Notes: generated from the sequence alone by a model not told the origin. A stretch of DNA of 64,000 nt from Candidatus Woesearchaeota archaeon (GCA_030750765.1 JASMHM010000002.1:1-64000), one strand, 5' to 3'; shown: positions 8,032-18,645, counted from the stretch's first letter. A program made the numbers and translations.

Positions 8032-9618
8032 TGCGGTGAGCTTCACCTGTACTACTGAACCGCCTGGTTTTTGTACTGCGAGAACATCCTTGACACCAAA
8101 ACCGCCGCCTTTTGGGAAATAGGTTCTTCCGATCTGCCATCCTTCTATTGTTGGGTCTGCAACATGGTAGACCTTACCGTCGTATTCAAACGCGAAACCG
8201 TTCCGCTTGCTAAAGTTTCCTGTGACTGCGACGGCAGCGTGATTGAGGCGGTGGCCATACTTGATATACAGGATGATGTAGTCCACTCCCATTTGCTCGA
8301 GCAAACTAGCATAGGCCACCATGTGGCTGCTACAGTCAGCTTCGTTAGACATCAGCACTTCGAACATGTACTGTAACACCTCTCCTTCTTGACTGGTGTA
8401 GGGGATACCTTTGCTCACGAAATCCATGGCTCTTTGCATCTTAGATTCCTTACTCCATCCACCGATCCGCTTCACCAGACGAATAAGGGATTGATCTCCT
8501 TTTGCCGAAATCCTTGATCCAACATTGTAGATCCATGCCTTATCCGTGATTTCCAGCCTTCGCGATCCTCCGTACACGTACCTCTTAGCGTTGATCAGTT
8601 CTGTCATGGTTATCTCAAACCGAACGCCGCCAATCTCCCTTACGTACCTGTCGTCCGGTCCCACGTTAAGGTGCTTGGCAGGAAACCGAAAGCCAACACC
8701 GTGAAAATGCATGCCGCGGTTTAACCTTAGGCCGTCACTGAAACGGGAAGATGCCGCTCTGTCGTCACCGTACTCAACATTACCCGGATAGAGAGTGAGT
8801 TTTTTTACGTCCTGTTGTGCCTTTGCCAAAGGACCGGGATGGGTAAAGTACAGTTTGTCATCCCCTGTCTCGTGAAATTTGAACTGGCTCTCACAATCCT
8901 TAACGCGATTGATGAAGAGGCGATCGGTAAAGCTGGATTTTTGGCAAAAATGGTTGAGCACCCAGTCGCGCACTTTACTATTCGCGGCCTGCACTTTCTC
9001 AAGAGGTGTTAATTGTTCTAACAATTTTGAAATCTTCTCAACCCTTTTACTGATGCCAACTATGCTGTAGCTCTCCCTTTTCAGATCCGCAAGGAGTTTA
9101 GAGAGTTCTTGCTGCTTTTCTTGCAAGGTTTTTCTTGCCCAACTTAGGTAGCCGTTGACGTGCATTTGCTTCTCCGCACCTGCGATAACTGCATCTGTCT
9201 CTTGGAGTAGCTTTTCGCCTCGTTGGTCTAGTAGCGCTTGGGTGATCTTCACGCTCGCAACGTCAAGCTTGAGGTACAGTTCATTCAGGGTGCCTGTATC
9301 CCTACCGCTCTCCCTCACGTACTCCAGATTATCGTGGTATCTATCAATGGCGTCAATAATGAATGCTTTTGCAGACTGAAGATCGTCCTCTTCATACGCT
9401 TGCACTGCTTTAACAATATCTTCTTCTACTTTTTGTAAATCTTTGCTGAGCGCGGCATCGCTTGCACCCTCCGGTCGGGTGTAGCCTTCTACGGGTGTGT
9501 CGGGGATGACTCTGCGCATTGTCGTTTTGGCAATGATCTCGCGCATCTGGTGGATTAATGGCAAAGCGGCTAGCATGCCTGCAACCACCGCTTTTCTCCA
9601 CTTTTTCATGGTCAACAT
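8023..9618 (-). CDS. Membrane-anchored transglutaminase-like protein with coiled-coil N-terminal region
   Basis: Putative Cys-His-Asp triad: NEADCSSHM, RLNHAAVAV, YHVADPT; N-terminal hydrophobic segment. Confidence 0.65.
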   Translation of the reverse strand: MLTMKKWRKAVVAGMLAALPLIHQMREIIAKTTMRRVIPDTPVEGYTRPEGASDAALSKDLQKVEEDIVKAVQAYEEDDLQSAKAFIIDAIDRYHDNLEYVRESGRDTGTLNELYLKLDVASVKITQALLDQRGEKLLQETDAVIAGAEKQMHVNGYLSWARKTLQEKQQELSKLLADLKRESYSIVGISKRVEKISKLLEQLTPLEKVQAANSKVRDWVLNHFCQKSSFTDRLFINRVKDCESQFKFHETGDDKLYFTHPGPLAKAQQDVKKLTLYPGNVEYGDDRAASSRFSDGLRLNRGMHFHGVGFRFPAKHLNVGPDDRYVREIGGVRFEITMTELINAKRYVYGGSRRLEITDKAWIYNVGSRISAKGDQSLIRLVKRIGGWSKESKMQRAMDFVSKGIPYTSQEGEVLQYMFEVLMSNEADCSSHMVAYASLLEQMGVDYIILYIKYGHRLNHAAVAVTGNFSKRNGFAFEYDGKVYHVADPTIEGWQIGRTYFPKGGGFGVKDVLAVQKPGGSVVQVKLTALR

Positions 9619-9734
9619 ACAAATCGCTGTTTTTGTATAAATAATGTGTTCTTTTCACGTAATCTAGGAATCCTGAGCGTGGACACCTTAGCATGGTTGT
9701 GCCTAAGAATTACTAGAACGTATGCAAGATTCCT

Positions 9735-10625
9735 TTACGTTTGCGTTATGATTTCTACCTTGTCATCGATAAGAATGGTGTGTTCTGCTTGCGCAACAAC
9801 ACCTTTGCCTCTTTCGAACAACGGGGGGTAGGCATGGATGGCGCCTACCTGGCGTAACTCTTTCAATCCTAACTTTGTTTTGCCTTCGCCAAACTTTGCC
9901 ATCAACCATCTTGTGGTGAAGGGTAGTGTTGAGTATTCTTTCTCAATGTGTTGGAGTATTTGTCTGGCAAACACGCTACGGATGGGTTTTGGCGCTACCA
10001 AAGAAAAGATGTTTGCTTCGTGCTCTCCCTCTGCCACTAATCCTGCTCCTGTGGTGGAGAAGGGTTCTATGGCAAACACGCCCTTCCCTAGCTTAACATC
10101 TTCGCCTGTATCATGATTAGGAATGGTGGGTGGCGTGTGGATTAAATTCTCGCCCAACCCATGACCAGAAAGGTTGCGTATGGGTTTGAAGTTGTAAGAA
10201 TGGATGGTGGTTTCTATCGTTCTACCAATCTCTGCTAACGTAACATTCTCTCCTTTTTCTTTTACTAAATCTAATGCCTTATCTCTTGCTTCCTCTGCAG
10301 CCTTGATGAGGTCTGCATGGTTGCCACTAAGATCTATACTTACTGCGTTGTCTCCTATCATTCCGTTGACCGCAACTCCTAGGTCAAGCTTTACTAATTG
10401 ATCTGTAAATGTTGCTTCATCGTTAAGATCTGGACAACTATGTGCTGCGATATGGTTCAAGCTTACTTGTACGGGAAAGGCTGGCTGGCCTCCTAAGGAA
10501 GCGATCTTGGCTTCTATCTTGTCACACACCTCTACCACCTTAGAGCCGCTCTTGACTAGATTTTTGCCAAACTCTCTAGCCTCAGCAGCGATCTTTCCCG
10601 CCTTGCGCAAACTTTCCACGTCCAT
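9735..10625 (-). CDS. map: Methionine aminopeptidase, archaeal type II
   Basis: FPVQVSLNHIAAHSCP, KLDLGVAVNGMIGDNAVS, SGHGLGENLIHTPPTIPN, EPFSTTG motifs. Confidence 0.95.
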   Translation of the reverse strand: MDVESLRKAGKIAAEAREFGKNLVKSGSKVVEVCDKIEAKIASLGGQPAFPVQVSLNHIAAHSCPDLNDEATFTDQLVKLDLGVAVNGMIGDNAVSIDLSGNHADLIKAAEEARDKALDLVKEKGENVTLAEIGRTIETTIHSYNFKPIRNLSGHGLGENLIHTPPTIPNHDTGEDVKLGKGVFAIEPFSTTGAGLVAEGEHEANIFSLVAPKPIRSVFARQILQHIEKEYSTLPFTTRWLMAKFGEGKTKLGLKELRQVGAIHAYPPLFERGKGVVAQAEHTILIDDKVEIITQT

Positions 10626-10729
10626 AAGCTGGCGATCGAGAACGAGTATATAAAGCTGTACACGGAATTAGACGGGAGGGTAGAAAATCAAGGATAACAA
10701 TTTATAAGACCCTTCATTGACCATGACTT

Positions 10730-11119
10730 ATGAAAATAAAGCTGCATCATTTTGCATATACTATCCGCCCGAACACTTTGGAATTGGTTCTAGAACTTCT
10801 GAAAAAACTAGGGTGTACGCTAGCATACAGGGAAAAAAGTGCGAGATGGTGCATGGTTAAACAAAAACCGATTTCTTTAACTATACAAATAATTGAAACC
10901 AAAGATCGTCCCATTTCCATAAAACAGAAAGTTAACACACATATTGCTTTTTTATCAAACACTCCAAAAAAAGATATTGAAGAAATTAAGAGGTGGGCTG
11001 GGAACAAGAATATCAAATTTCGACATGGGGGATGGTCTGACAAGGAATTATGGTTTGATCTTCCAGGATTGTTCACCAATTTTGTAATTGAAATAATGCA
11101 CACTTCAATTGTAGCATAG
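10730..11119 (+). CDS. VOC/glyoxalase-like superfamily protein
   Basis: HHFAYTI...THIAFLSNTPKKDIEEIKRW...KELWFDLPGLFTNFVIEIM; TTATAA box 28 nt upstream. Confidence 0.55.
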   Translation: MKIKLHHFAYTIRPNTLELVLELLKKLGCTLAYREKSARWCMVKQKPISLTIQIIETKDRPISIKQKVNTHIAFLSNTPKKDIEEIKRWAGNKNIKFRHGGWSDKELWFDLPGLFTNFVIEIMHTSIVA

Positions 11120-11160
11120 ATCTGGCAATGCTTATAAATGGCCTGCGCCTAGGTAGGGGT

Positions 11161-11508
11161 GTGAACATTAACTCTCTTTCGAACATAAGCGCAATAGCTT
11201 ACTACGCGATCCCTCCTAGTGACCAGGATGACTCTGCCATGATTCCACTGAAATTGGAAGGTTTCGCACTCCACGTAGGGGTGGTTGCAGATGATGGTGT
11301 AGATCTTGGTGATCCTGCTGGCGCTTATGCAGAAAAGGGAGGCCTTGTGCAACGCATGATCTATCACCGCATCACCATGCCTCGATTTCTTCAGCTGCAA
11401 GACAAATGGAAGAGGTTAAACTTGCAAAGGCCGAATACGTTTGAAGAAAGCAAATGGAAAAAGGACGATGATTCAAGAGACAATACTGGCGGGACAGGAC
11501 TACTATGA
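11161..11508 (+). CDS. Hypothetical protein
   Basis: GTG start about 27 nt after a TTATAA box; overlaps the cbf5 ORF by 4 nt. Confidence 0.5.
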   Translation: MNINSLSNISAIAYYAIPPSDQDDSAMIPLKLEGFALHVGVVADDGVDLGDPAGAYAEKGGLVQRMIYHRITMPRFLQLQDKWKRLNLQRPNTFEESKWKKDDDSRDNTGGTGLL

Positions 11509-12452
11509 CCGTCAAACAAGAAGCAACCACCTCTCCTGATCACGGTTGCGCACCAGAAGAAAGGCACATTTCTGATCTGCTACAAACGGGTATGCTTGTT
11601 ATCAACAAACCTAAGGGTCCAACGTCTCACATGGTGGCGGAGTATGTAAAAAAAATACTAAAAGTGAAGAAAGCAGGCCATGGAGGAACTCTCGATCCTG
11701 GCGTTACAGGAGTACTTCCTGTAGCACTAGCAAGATCTACACGAGTGAGCCAAGCATTGTTGCTAGCAGGCAAAGAGTACGTGTGTTTGATGCAGCTCCA
11801 CAAAGAGGTGCCAGAGAAAAAGATAGCAGCACGTTTGAAAGAGTATCAAGGTGAGATAACTCAACTACCTCCTGTAAGAAGCGCTGTCAAGCGACAGTTG
11901 CGACAACGCACCGTATACAAGATAGAGTTGTTGGACATCCAAGGAAGAAGTGTCTTGTTTAGAATGAACTGCCAAGCAGGCACCTACGTAAGAAAGTTCG
12001 TACACGATTATGGATTACCACTAGGCGGAGCCCACATGGCACAGCTTATACGCACCAAAGCAGGCCCGTATCTAGACACGGAGATGCACACCCTACAGGA
12101 GTTGGAAGATGCCTACCAATTCTACAAGGAAGGGGATGAGACCATGCTACGAGAGATATTATTACCATTAGAAACGGCCATAGCCCACCTACCAAAGATG
12201 TGGTTGTTAGACAGCACTATAGATAGTATAGCGCACGGAGCAAAACTACACCTTCCAGGTATTGCCAAGTACGATGATAACATCATAAAGGATGACATGA
12301 TAGCTTTACTATCTCTCAAAGGAGAATTAGTAGCATTAGCAAAAGCAGACACAGACAGCAAAGGCATGGCAAAAGAGAAGGGCTTAGCAGCCTCCCCGCA
12401 TACCGTGTTTATCCAACCAGGAGTTTATCCAAAATCTACCACCGCTTGCTGA
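11505..12452 (+). CDS. cbf5: tRNA/rRNA pseudouridine synthase Cbf5 (dyskerin family, PUA domain)
   Basis: INKPKGPTSH, GGTLDPGVTGVLPVAL, AGTYVRKFVHDYG motifs. Confidence 0.93.
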   Translation: MTVKQEATTSPDHGCAPEERHISDLLQTGMLVINKPKGPTSHMVAEYVKKILKVKKAGHGGTLDPGVTGVLPVALARSTRVSQALLLAGKEYVCLMQLHKEVPEKKIAARLKEYQGEITQLPPVRSAVKRQLRQRTVYKIELLDIQGRSVLFRMNCQAGTYVRKFVHDYGLPLGGAHMAQLIRTKAGPYLDTEMHTLQELEDAYQFYKEGDETMLREILLPLETAIAHLPKMWLLDSTIDSIAHGAKLHLPGIAKYDDNIIKDDMIALLSLKGELVALAKADTDSKGMAKEKGLAASPHTVFIQPGVYPKSTTAC

Positions 12453-12541
12453 AAGGTAGGCATGCTGTTGTTCTGCTAGTAATGATATATTAATCTTTAC
12501 TCAGCAACTGACACAACGTTTATAAGCATACATACTAAGAC

Positions 12542-14329
12542 ATGCCCATGGATTTTGCCTTTCCCGCAGGACTCTGGGCGTTTCTCGCGTTAGTACCCTT
12601 CATCCTGCTCTACCTTATCAGACCAAGACCCAAACAAATGGGCATTCCAAGCTTAATGTTCTTCATGAAGCATGAAGGAGCGAACAAAGTCACCAGTCTC
12701 TTCAGAACCTTTGTCAAAGATTGGCTGTTCCTGTTACAACTGTTGTTGTTGATCTTACTAGCATTCGCAGCCGCACGACCCTTTACTGAGTACAGTCAAG
12801 ACGTGACTGCAGAAAACATTGTTTTTGTGATGGATGCCAGCGCAAGCATGCACACCAAAGAAGGCACCACTACTAGGTTTCAGATTGCTAAAGAAAAAGC
12901 CAAAGGGTTAGTGGGAGCAAGGAACACGGTGATTCTTGCCAAAGAAGTACCCTTGATAGGTATCAAAAACGAAAAAAGTCTTACCACCCAAGAATACATC
13001 CAAAGTCTTTCCCCCACAGACACACCCACAAGGTTAGGAGATGCCATACTATTGGCTGGCGAGACATTAAGCAAAGGAAGGGTTGTTGTTGTCTCTGACT
13101 TTGTCAACACAGGAGGACAAGATCCTGTAACTGCAAGAAGTGTTGTTGAAGCAAAAGGAATAGCAGTAGACTTCATCAACGTAGCAGGCTTAGACAAGAC
13201 CAACATGGGAATTGTTGATGTGACCTTCGGTGAAAGTGTTACTGCAATCATCGCCAACACGGGCAGCACAGAACAAACAAGAACGTTACGCGCAGGCACC
13301 ACGGCAAAAGAGATAACCCTCGCTCCAGGAGAGAGCGATGTCTTCAGCTTTGCAGAACCACAAGGAGTACTCAAGCTCGAGTTAGAAGGCTCGGATGACT
13401 TCAAGGTGGATGATGTGGCGTATGTTGCAGGCTCAGCAACCCAAAACGTGAGCGTGCTACTCATCACCAACAACCAAAGTGTATTCTTAACCGCAGCACT
13501 CAAAGCAACAGGATTGGTGAGTTTGCAGATAGCAGAACCACCCATCGTACCTAAAGAGAGGTTTGACGTGTACATCCTCCACAACATTGACAAGAATGAA
13601 ATCTTAAGCGGAACGTTAGAAATCATCACCCAGCACGTTAAGGATGGTAGCGTGGTTATCACTCACGCACAAAAAGACTCGCACTTGTTTGACTACAAGG
13701 GATTGAACCCGGTAAAGATCGACGGTTTCAAGGACAAAGCAAAAGTGGTGGTCCAGCAATTATCTACTTTCACCAAAGATATTGACTTTGGTGTCATAGA
13801 AAGCGTTCCCAACGCAATAACTGATGGAGATGTGTACGCTTCCGCAGCAGGCACGCCTGTACTTGCCTCAAAGCCTTTGGGCGCAGGAACCATATTCTAC
13901 TTTGGATTTATTGAAGAAGCAGCCAACTTCAAATTCACCCCTGACTACCCTATATTTTGGAACGGTCTCATAAGCTTCCTTTCTGGTCATCAAGAAGCCA
14001 AACGTCTCAACTACAAGACAGGCCAACAACTCTTCGTCGGGAAAAGGAGTCTTATAGTAACTCCTGCAGGACCTTTAGAAGCCGCAAGCGTACCCTTAGA
14101 GTTGATCGGAACATACACCGTATCAGGAAAAAGTTATGGTGTGAGTCTCTTGAACGAGATAGAGAGCACCATCAACGCTGGGGCGAGTGTTGGTCAAAAG
14201 AGCACTGAATACGAACTCCACACAGTGACCGAGACAAAAAAATACGATCTTGATCTTGCCTTACTCAGCCTTGCTTTAGTTCTCGTACTCTTAGAAGTGT
14301 TATTCATCAAAATGCGGGGTGACCTATGA
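12542..14329 (+). CDS. BatA-like N-terminal membrane protein with VWA domain
   Basis: FPAGLWAFLALVPFILLYLIRPRPKQMGIPSLMFF N-terminus; MIDAS-like FVMDASASM; C-terminal TM. Confidence 0.8.
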   Translation: MPMDFAFPAGLWAFLALVPFILLYLIRPRPKQMGIPSLMFFMKHEGANKVTSLFRTFVKDWLFLLQLLLLILLAFAAARPFTEYSQDVTAENIVFVMDASASMHTKEGTTTRFQIAKEKAKGLVGARNTVILAKEVPLIGIKNEKSLTTQEYIQSLSPTDTPTRLGDAILLAGETLSKGRVVVVSDFVNTGGQDPVTARSVVEAKGIAVDFINVAGLDKTNMGIVDVTFGESVTAIIANTGSTEQTRTLRAGTTAKEITLAPGESDVFSFAEPQGVLKLELEGSDDFKVDDVAYVAGSATQNVSVLLITNNQSVFLTAALKATGLVSLQIAEPPIVPKERFDVYILHNIDKNEILSGTLEIITQHVKDGSVVITHAQKDSHLFDYKGLNPVKIDGFKDKAKVVVQQLSTFTKDIDFGVIESVPNAITDGDVYASAAGTPVLASKPLGAGTIFYFGFIEEAANFKFTPDYPIFWNGLISFLSGHQEAKRLNYKTGQQLFVGKRSLIVTPAGPLEAASVPLELIGTYTVSGKSYGVSLLNEIESTINAGASVGQKSTEYELHTVTETKKYDLDLALLSLALVLVLLEVLFIKMRGDL

Positions 14330-16665
14330 ACATCGAACAACCTCAACTATTGCTAGCCATCATTCCTCTAATCATCGTGTTTTTCTTTCTGCTAAGAAAG
14401 CAATTCGTCCAAGTGACAGAAGATGATGATACGCGTAAAAGAAAGAAGAAAGTGCGATGGCTCATGCTGCTCACTAGAACAATCGTCGCATTGGCATTGC
14501 TGACAGCAATAGCCAGCCCCTTCACCACGATAACCAAAACCATCCAAGGAGATCCAGTAGTAAGAATACTCATTGACAACAGCTCCAGCATGGGTGCCAT
14601 GGAAAACTTTGATCTTAGTGTTGTTGAAAAAATGCGCAACAAAGTAGAAGTTGAAGTGCACATGATAGCAAGCCCTGAGGTGTCAGACATTGGAGATGCC
14701 GTGCTAGCAAACTTAGCACCCTTTGAAAGCATCCTCTTAGTGAGCGATGGCAACGTCAACCAAGGCGCAGACCTAGGGGATGTGGCACTCTTTGCCCAGC
14801 AGATCAACGCCACCATACATGGAGTGCGTCTCAACACGCTAGTGGAGGACGTGGCTGTTTCAATAGACGGACCAGAAAAAACAAGCGCAGACGTAGACAC
14901 CGAATTTAGAGTCCACACTACGGGTCCGGCACTCACCAAAGTAACCGTAGACGGAAGCATCGTATTTGAAGGACAATTAGATGGAACAAAGGCAATCACG
15001 AGAACATTCAAAGAAGGCTATCATCGCGTTGTTGCCTCCATACAAAAGAACGACCACTACCTAGATAATAATGTCTTCTACAAAACCATCAAAGCAGTCA
15101 CCCCGCCAAAGATATTGTTCGTGACTGAGAAAGGAGAGAGCAGCATGCTCACTCTCCTACGCCAAGCGTATGAAGTAGACGTAAACAGTCTCGTACCCTT
15201 TGACCTAGATCCGTATTACGCCGTCATCCTCAATGATGTTCCTGCAGGCAACGCAGACAAGTACGTTCCTACCCTAACAGATTATCTTACTGAGGGCAAT
15301 GGATTAGTGGTTGTAGGAGGCAAGACCAGCTATGACAACGGCAGGTACCGCAACAGCCTGTTTGAGAAACTACTCCCGGTACACGTAGGCAGACCAAAAC
15401 GCAAGGAAGGTGACAACAATATCGTGCTGCTTATTGACATCTCCGGAAGTACTGGGTCCGGCTTTGGCGGCAACAAAGCAGTAGACGTAGAAAAGGCACT
15501 AGCCATCGCAGTCATCGCAGAACAAATAAGCCCAGACACAAGAGTTGGCGTGGTGGCATTCAACACACAAGCCTTCACCATATCGGATATTGATTACTTA
15601 GGCAACCGGCAGACAGTACTAGAAGACAGGATAGCAAGACTCAAGGATGGTGGAGGAACGCTGATCGGAGTAGGTATACTCAAGAGCTTGCAAATGTTAG
15701 AGACTGTCCAAGGCAGCAAGAACATCATACTCATCAGCGATGGGCGCACCCAAGGAGAGAATGTAGCACTAGAAAGCATCAAACTCGCAGCCAACAGCGG
15801 AGTCAGGATCTACACCGTAGGTGTGGGAGGAATGACGCGAGAACACGTCATGGTACAATACGCAGACATGACCGGAGGTATCTACTTCCGAGCTACAGAC
15901 AGCAACAGAATAAGCCTGCTGTTTGGGAAAGCAGAACCAGACTCCAGCAGCCAAAAGCAAGTAGTCGTGCTCAACAAAGATCATGATCTAACAAGAGGCA
16001 TGGACAACATCACTGCAAAGATTACCGGTTACAACCAGATCGCACCCAAAACAACCGGACAACTCCTGATAAGCACCAATGATGGGCTGCCTGTGTTAGT
16101 GGTGGGCAGAGTCGGCCTAGGAAGAGTCGCATCCATCGGCACAGACGACGGCACTGCATGGGGAGGAGAATTGTTAGGAACTGAAAACAACATCTTCCAC
16201 ACGCGAACCATAGACTGGTCAATAGGGGAACCTGACCGAAAAGATAAGGAGTTAGTGCTCATAGCAGACACGCGAGTGAGAAGTTCTACCCCTATAATCG
16301 TGCGAAGCAGCAAACAACCCAAGATGGAAGGAAGAAGCTTCCTCAGAGCAGACCGGAACACTTACGCTAGCACTATCATCCCTGACAAGATAGGATTCCA
16401 AGAGATACTCGGAGCAACGTTTGCTGTTAACTATCCTTCTGAATACGACAGGATAGGCCAAGGAGAGGCCCTCACCTTTGTCACTCGAAGTACTTCCGGA
16501 CAGATCTTTGCCCAAGATGATGTTGAGGGCATTGTTGAGGCAGCAAAAGCAAGAGCCAAGCGTACCCTGGCAACAAGGGACTACATAAGATGGCCATGCA
16601 TTTTGGTCGCGATAATCGTGTTCTTGCTCGAAATCTTTATAAGGCGCTACTTGCGTGTAGAGTAA
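14326..16665 (+). CDS. Membrane protein with two VWA-like MIDAS motifs
   Basis: RILIDNSSSM and NIVLLIDISGSTGS; N- and C-terminal TM segments; 4-nt ATGA overlap with upstream gene. Confidence 0.85.
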   Translation: MNIEQPQLLLAIIPLIIVFFFLLRKQFVQVTEDDDTRKRKKKVRWLMLLTRTIVALALLTAIASPFTTITKTIQGDPVVRILIDNSSSMGAMENFDLSVVEKMRNKVEVEVHMIASPEVSDIGDAVLANLAPFESILLVSDGNVNQGADLGDVALFAQQINATIHGVRLNTLVEDVAVSIDGPEKTSADVDTEFRVHTTGPALTKVTVDGSIVFEGQLDGTKAITRTFKEGYHRVVASIQKNDHYLDNNVFYKTIKAVTPPKILFVTEKGESSMLTLLRQAYEVDVNSLVPFDLDPYYAVILNDVPAGNADKYVPTLTDYLTEGNGLVVVGGKTSYDNGRYRNSLFEKLLPVHVGRPKRKEGDNNIVLLIDISGSTGSGFGGNKAVDVEKALAIAVIAEQISPDTRVGVVAFNTQAFTISDIDYLGNRQTVLEDRIARLKDGGGTLIGVGILKSLQMLETVQGSKNIILISDGRTQGENVALESIKLAANSGVRIYTVGVGGMTREHVMVQYADMTGGIYFRATDSNRISLLFGKAEPDSSSQKQVVVLNKDHDLTRGMDNITAKITGYNQIAPKTTGQLLISTNDGLPVLVVGRVGLGRVASIGTDDGTAWGGELLGTENNIFHTRTIDWSIGEPDRKDKELVLIADTRVRSSTPIIVRSSKQPKMEGRSFLRADRNTYASTIIPDKIGFQEILGATFAVNYPSEYDRIGQGEALTFVTRSTSGQIFAQDDVEGIVEAAKARAKRTLATRDYIRWPCILVAIIVFLLEIFIRRYLRVE

Positions 16666-16666
16666 C

Positions 16667-17212
16667 ATGGCCTTTGTAGACAAAAACGCCAACCTGCTCT
16701 TGTTATTCCTTATCGTGATTAGCGCAACAGGATTGGTGGCCGCAACCGTATACTTCCAACAAAATTTTGAGAACATCAACCAAGACTATGATACTAAGGT
16801 GGCTCTGCTAAACAAAGTAAGCGATGAGTTAGAGAACCAAAGATCCGCCCTAGAAGCCGTTAGATCCGAACTATTGCTCAAAGAGAACAGAGAGGATGAA
16901 ATTGTGGAGAAGTTTACCGGCATCAAAGAAGAGAAGAAAGGATTGGAAGAGGATAAAACAAACCTACAAACCCAGAACGAAATACTGGAAAGCTCAAGAA
17001 TTGCGGCAGTACGCGCTCAGCAGACAGCCGAATCGGATCTAGGGGATGCAATCGTTGCGCTAAGCAGAGCAGACCGTGAAGCAGAATTCCAAAGAAGCGA
17101 AGCAGAACGGTGGCGAGGCGAGGCAGATCGGAGACAAAACAGTCTGAACACCTTCACCTCAAGATTGAGCAGTTGCAAGAATACGTGTGGCAGCGGCTGC
17201 GACGGGATCTAG
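16667..17212 (+). CDS. Membrane-anchored coiled-coil protein
   Basis: N-terminal TM followed by a long charged heptad-rich region; 1 nt after the upstream stop. Confidence 0.7.
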   Translation: MAFVDKNANLLLLFLIVISATGLVAATVYFQQNFENINQDYDTKVALLNKVSDELENQRSALEAVRSELLLKENREDEIVEKFTGIKEEKKGLEEDKTNLQTQNEILESSRIAAVRAQQTAESDLGDAIVALSRADREAEFQRSEAERWRGEADRRQNSLNTFTSRLSSCKNTCGSGCDGI

Positions 17213-17234
17213 GCCCACTAGGAACAGGGGGAAG

Positions 17235-17792
17235 CTATCTTAACTTCTTAGCATCCTTATCTCGAATATCCCACACCTCAGAAGGGATGGGGCTTAGCTC
17301 GCCTGCATCAAGAATGTAGTCCACGTACAAGTCAGCATCGAGTTGAGATATGCTTGTACAAACACGTTCACCGTGCTTGTTCGCACTGGTAGAAACAATA
17401 GGGACGCCAGTAGCTTGCAAAAGCTTAGTGATAGGGTGGTCGGGAATCCTTACCCCAATACTGGCATGGGGTGCTACCTCTTTCAAAAGGTCGGTATCTT
17501 TCTTGTCCATGATGAAGGTGAGCTTTCCTGGCAACTCTTTCAAACGTTCTCGGTGTCTACTATCACAGTTTTCCATGATCCAGGCCATGCTGGGTGCGAT
17601 AACGCTAAACGGAGCGTCTGTTTTTTTCAATTCCCGCAATTTCTTCACCGCTTTAGGATTTGAAGCATCACATCCTATCCCATACACAGTATCGGTAGGG
17701 TAGATGAGGAGTTTTCCCTTCAAAAGCTCGAACTTTAGGTCTTCCTGGACTGAGGGTGTTGTTTGCACGTCTTGCCACGAGATGATTTTCAT
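17235..17792 (-). CDS. Sua5/YrdC/YciO family protein (threonylcarbamoyl-AMP synthase-like)
   Basis: LIYPTDTVYGIGCDASNPKAVKKLRELK and IVSTSANKHGE. Confidence 0.9.
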   Translation of the reverse strand: MKIISWQDVQTTPSVQEDLKFELLKGKLLIYPTDTVYGIGCDASNPKAVKKLRELKKTDAPFSVIAPSMAWIMENCDSRHRERLKELPGKLTFIMDKKDTDLLKEVAPHASIGVRIPDHPITKLLQATGVPIVSTSANKHGERVCTSISQLDADLYVDYILDAGELSPIPSEVWDIRDKDAKKLR

Positions 17793-17865
17793 TGTTTTTG
17801 GAGAACATCCATGATTAATAAACCTTGCCAGTAGGCTTTTAAAGGCGAGTTGCTTGTCAGAGTGG

Positions 17866-18645
17866 ATGAGTAAGGTCAAGCAAGCGCTGGGAGAGTTGCG
17901 GCGAAGCGTGCTCTCCGTGGTGTTGTTCCAAAAATACATCGACACCTTAGTTGTTTTTTCTCTGAGCTTTCTAGCGACAGTCCTCGTCAGTGTGAACTGG
18001 CTATGGGCCTTTGTACCTACTGTTCTTTACTTGTTCATCCACTGCTGGGGAGGCCTCAAAGAGGCTAAGCTGGCAGAGGTAGAGGCAAAAGTGCCGGAGA
18101 TGGAGATGCAGCTGAGAACGGTGGCGGATAACGAAGGACATGAGAACGCGGTCATGAAGGAATTGCAAGATGACGTGTTGCAGCGCATGAAGAAGGTCAA
18201 GACTAGCGCCTTTGTCCATTTTGGAAGGATAGGCGTCAGAGTGATGTCGTTGGTTTTTTTAAGTTTGATCACCATCTTTGTCAGTGCAAGCAACATACAA
18301 TTCATGGACTTGCCCACAACCATAGACGCTATCCGTTCTGGGGAACGACCAGACCATGACCTTAACGCTTCCTTGCTAGAATTGTTACAAAACGACAGCG
18401 AATACCAATACGGCAATCGTAGTGTGGCAGAGCTAGGCTATGAAGAGTTGGAATTGAAGATCAGTCCTGTCATGAGCGAGATCGAGATTGGCCAGGTGGA
18501 AGATCCTACCCAACAACAATTTTCTGAACGAGCAGGGGTTGCTGGCAAAGCACAAAAAACTGGCGGCACGTACCAAGAGTCAGAAAAGGTGAAAGAAAAC
18601 TATGAGTTAGTGCAAAAATACTTCACCGATATTAGCGGGAAGTAA
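17866..18645 (+). CDS. Membrane protein, hypothetical
   Basis: Open frame with hydrophobic segments; ATG start chosen. Confidence 0.6.
   Translation: MSKVKQALGELRRSVLSVVLFQKYIDTLVVFSLSFLATVLVSVNWLWAFVPTVLYLFIHCWGGLKEAKLAEVEAKVPEMEMQLRTVADNEGHENAVMKELQDDVLQRMKKVKTSAFVHFGRIGVRVMSLVFLSLITIFVSASNIQFMDLPTTIDAIRSGERPDHDLNASLLELLQNDSEYQYGNRSVAELGYEELELKISPVMSEIEIGQVEDPTQQQFSERAGVAGKAQKTGGTYQESEKVKENYELVQKYFTDISGK

Noticed and set aside
9666-9734. 69-nt segment closed by a 7-bp stem AGGAATC/GATTCCT, with an inner CTTAG/CTAAG stem, suggesting a tRNA
   Set aside because: No D-arm or T-arm (no GTTC-type T-loop) on either strand and no recognisable anticodon arrangement; at most a weakly structured intergenic segment.
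12880-13662. 260-aa minus-strand ORF inside the VWA operon
   Set aside because: Antisense shadow of the BatA-like gene, with no independent promoter or family motif.
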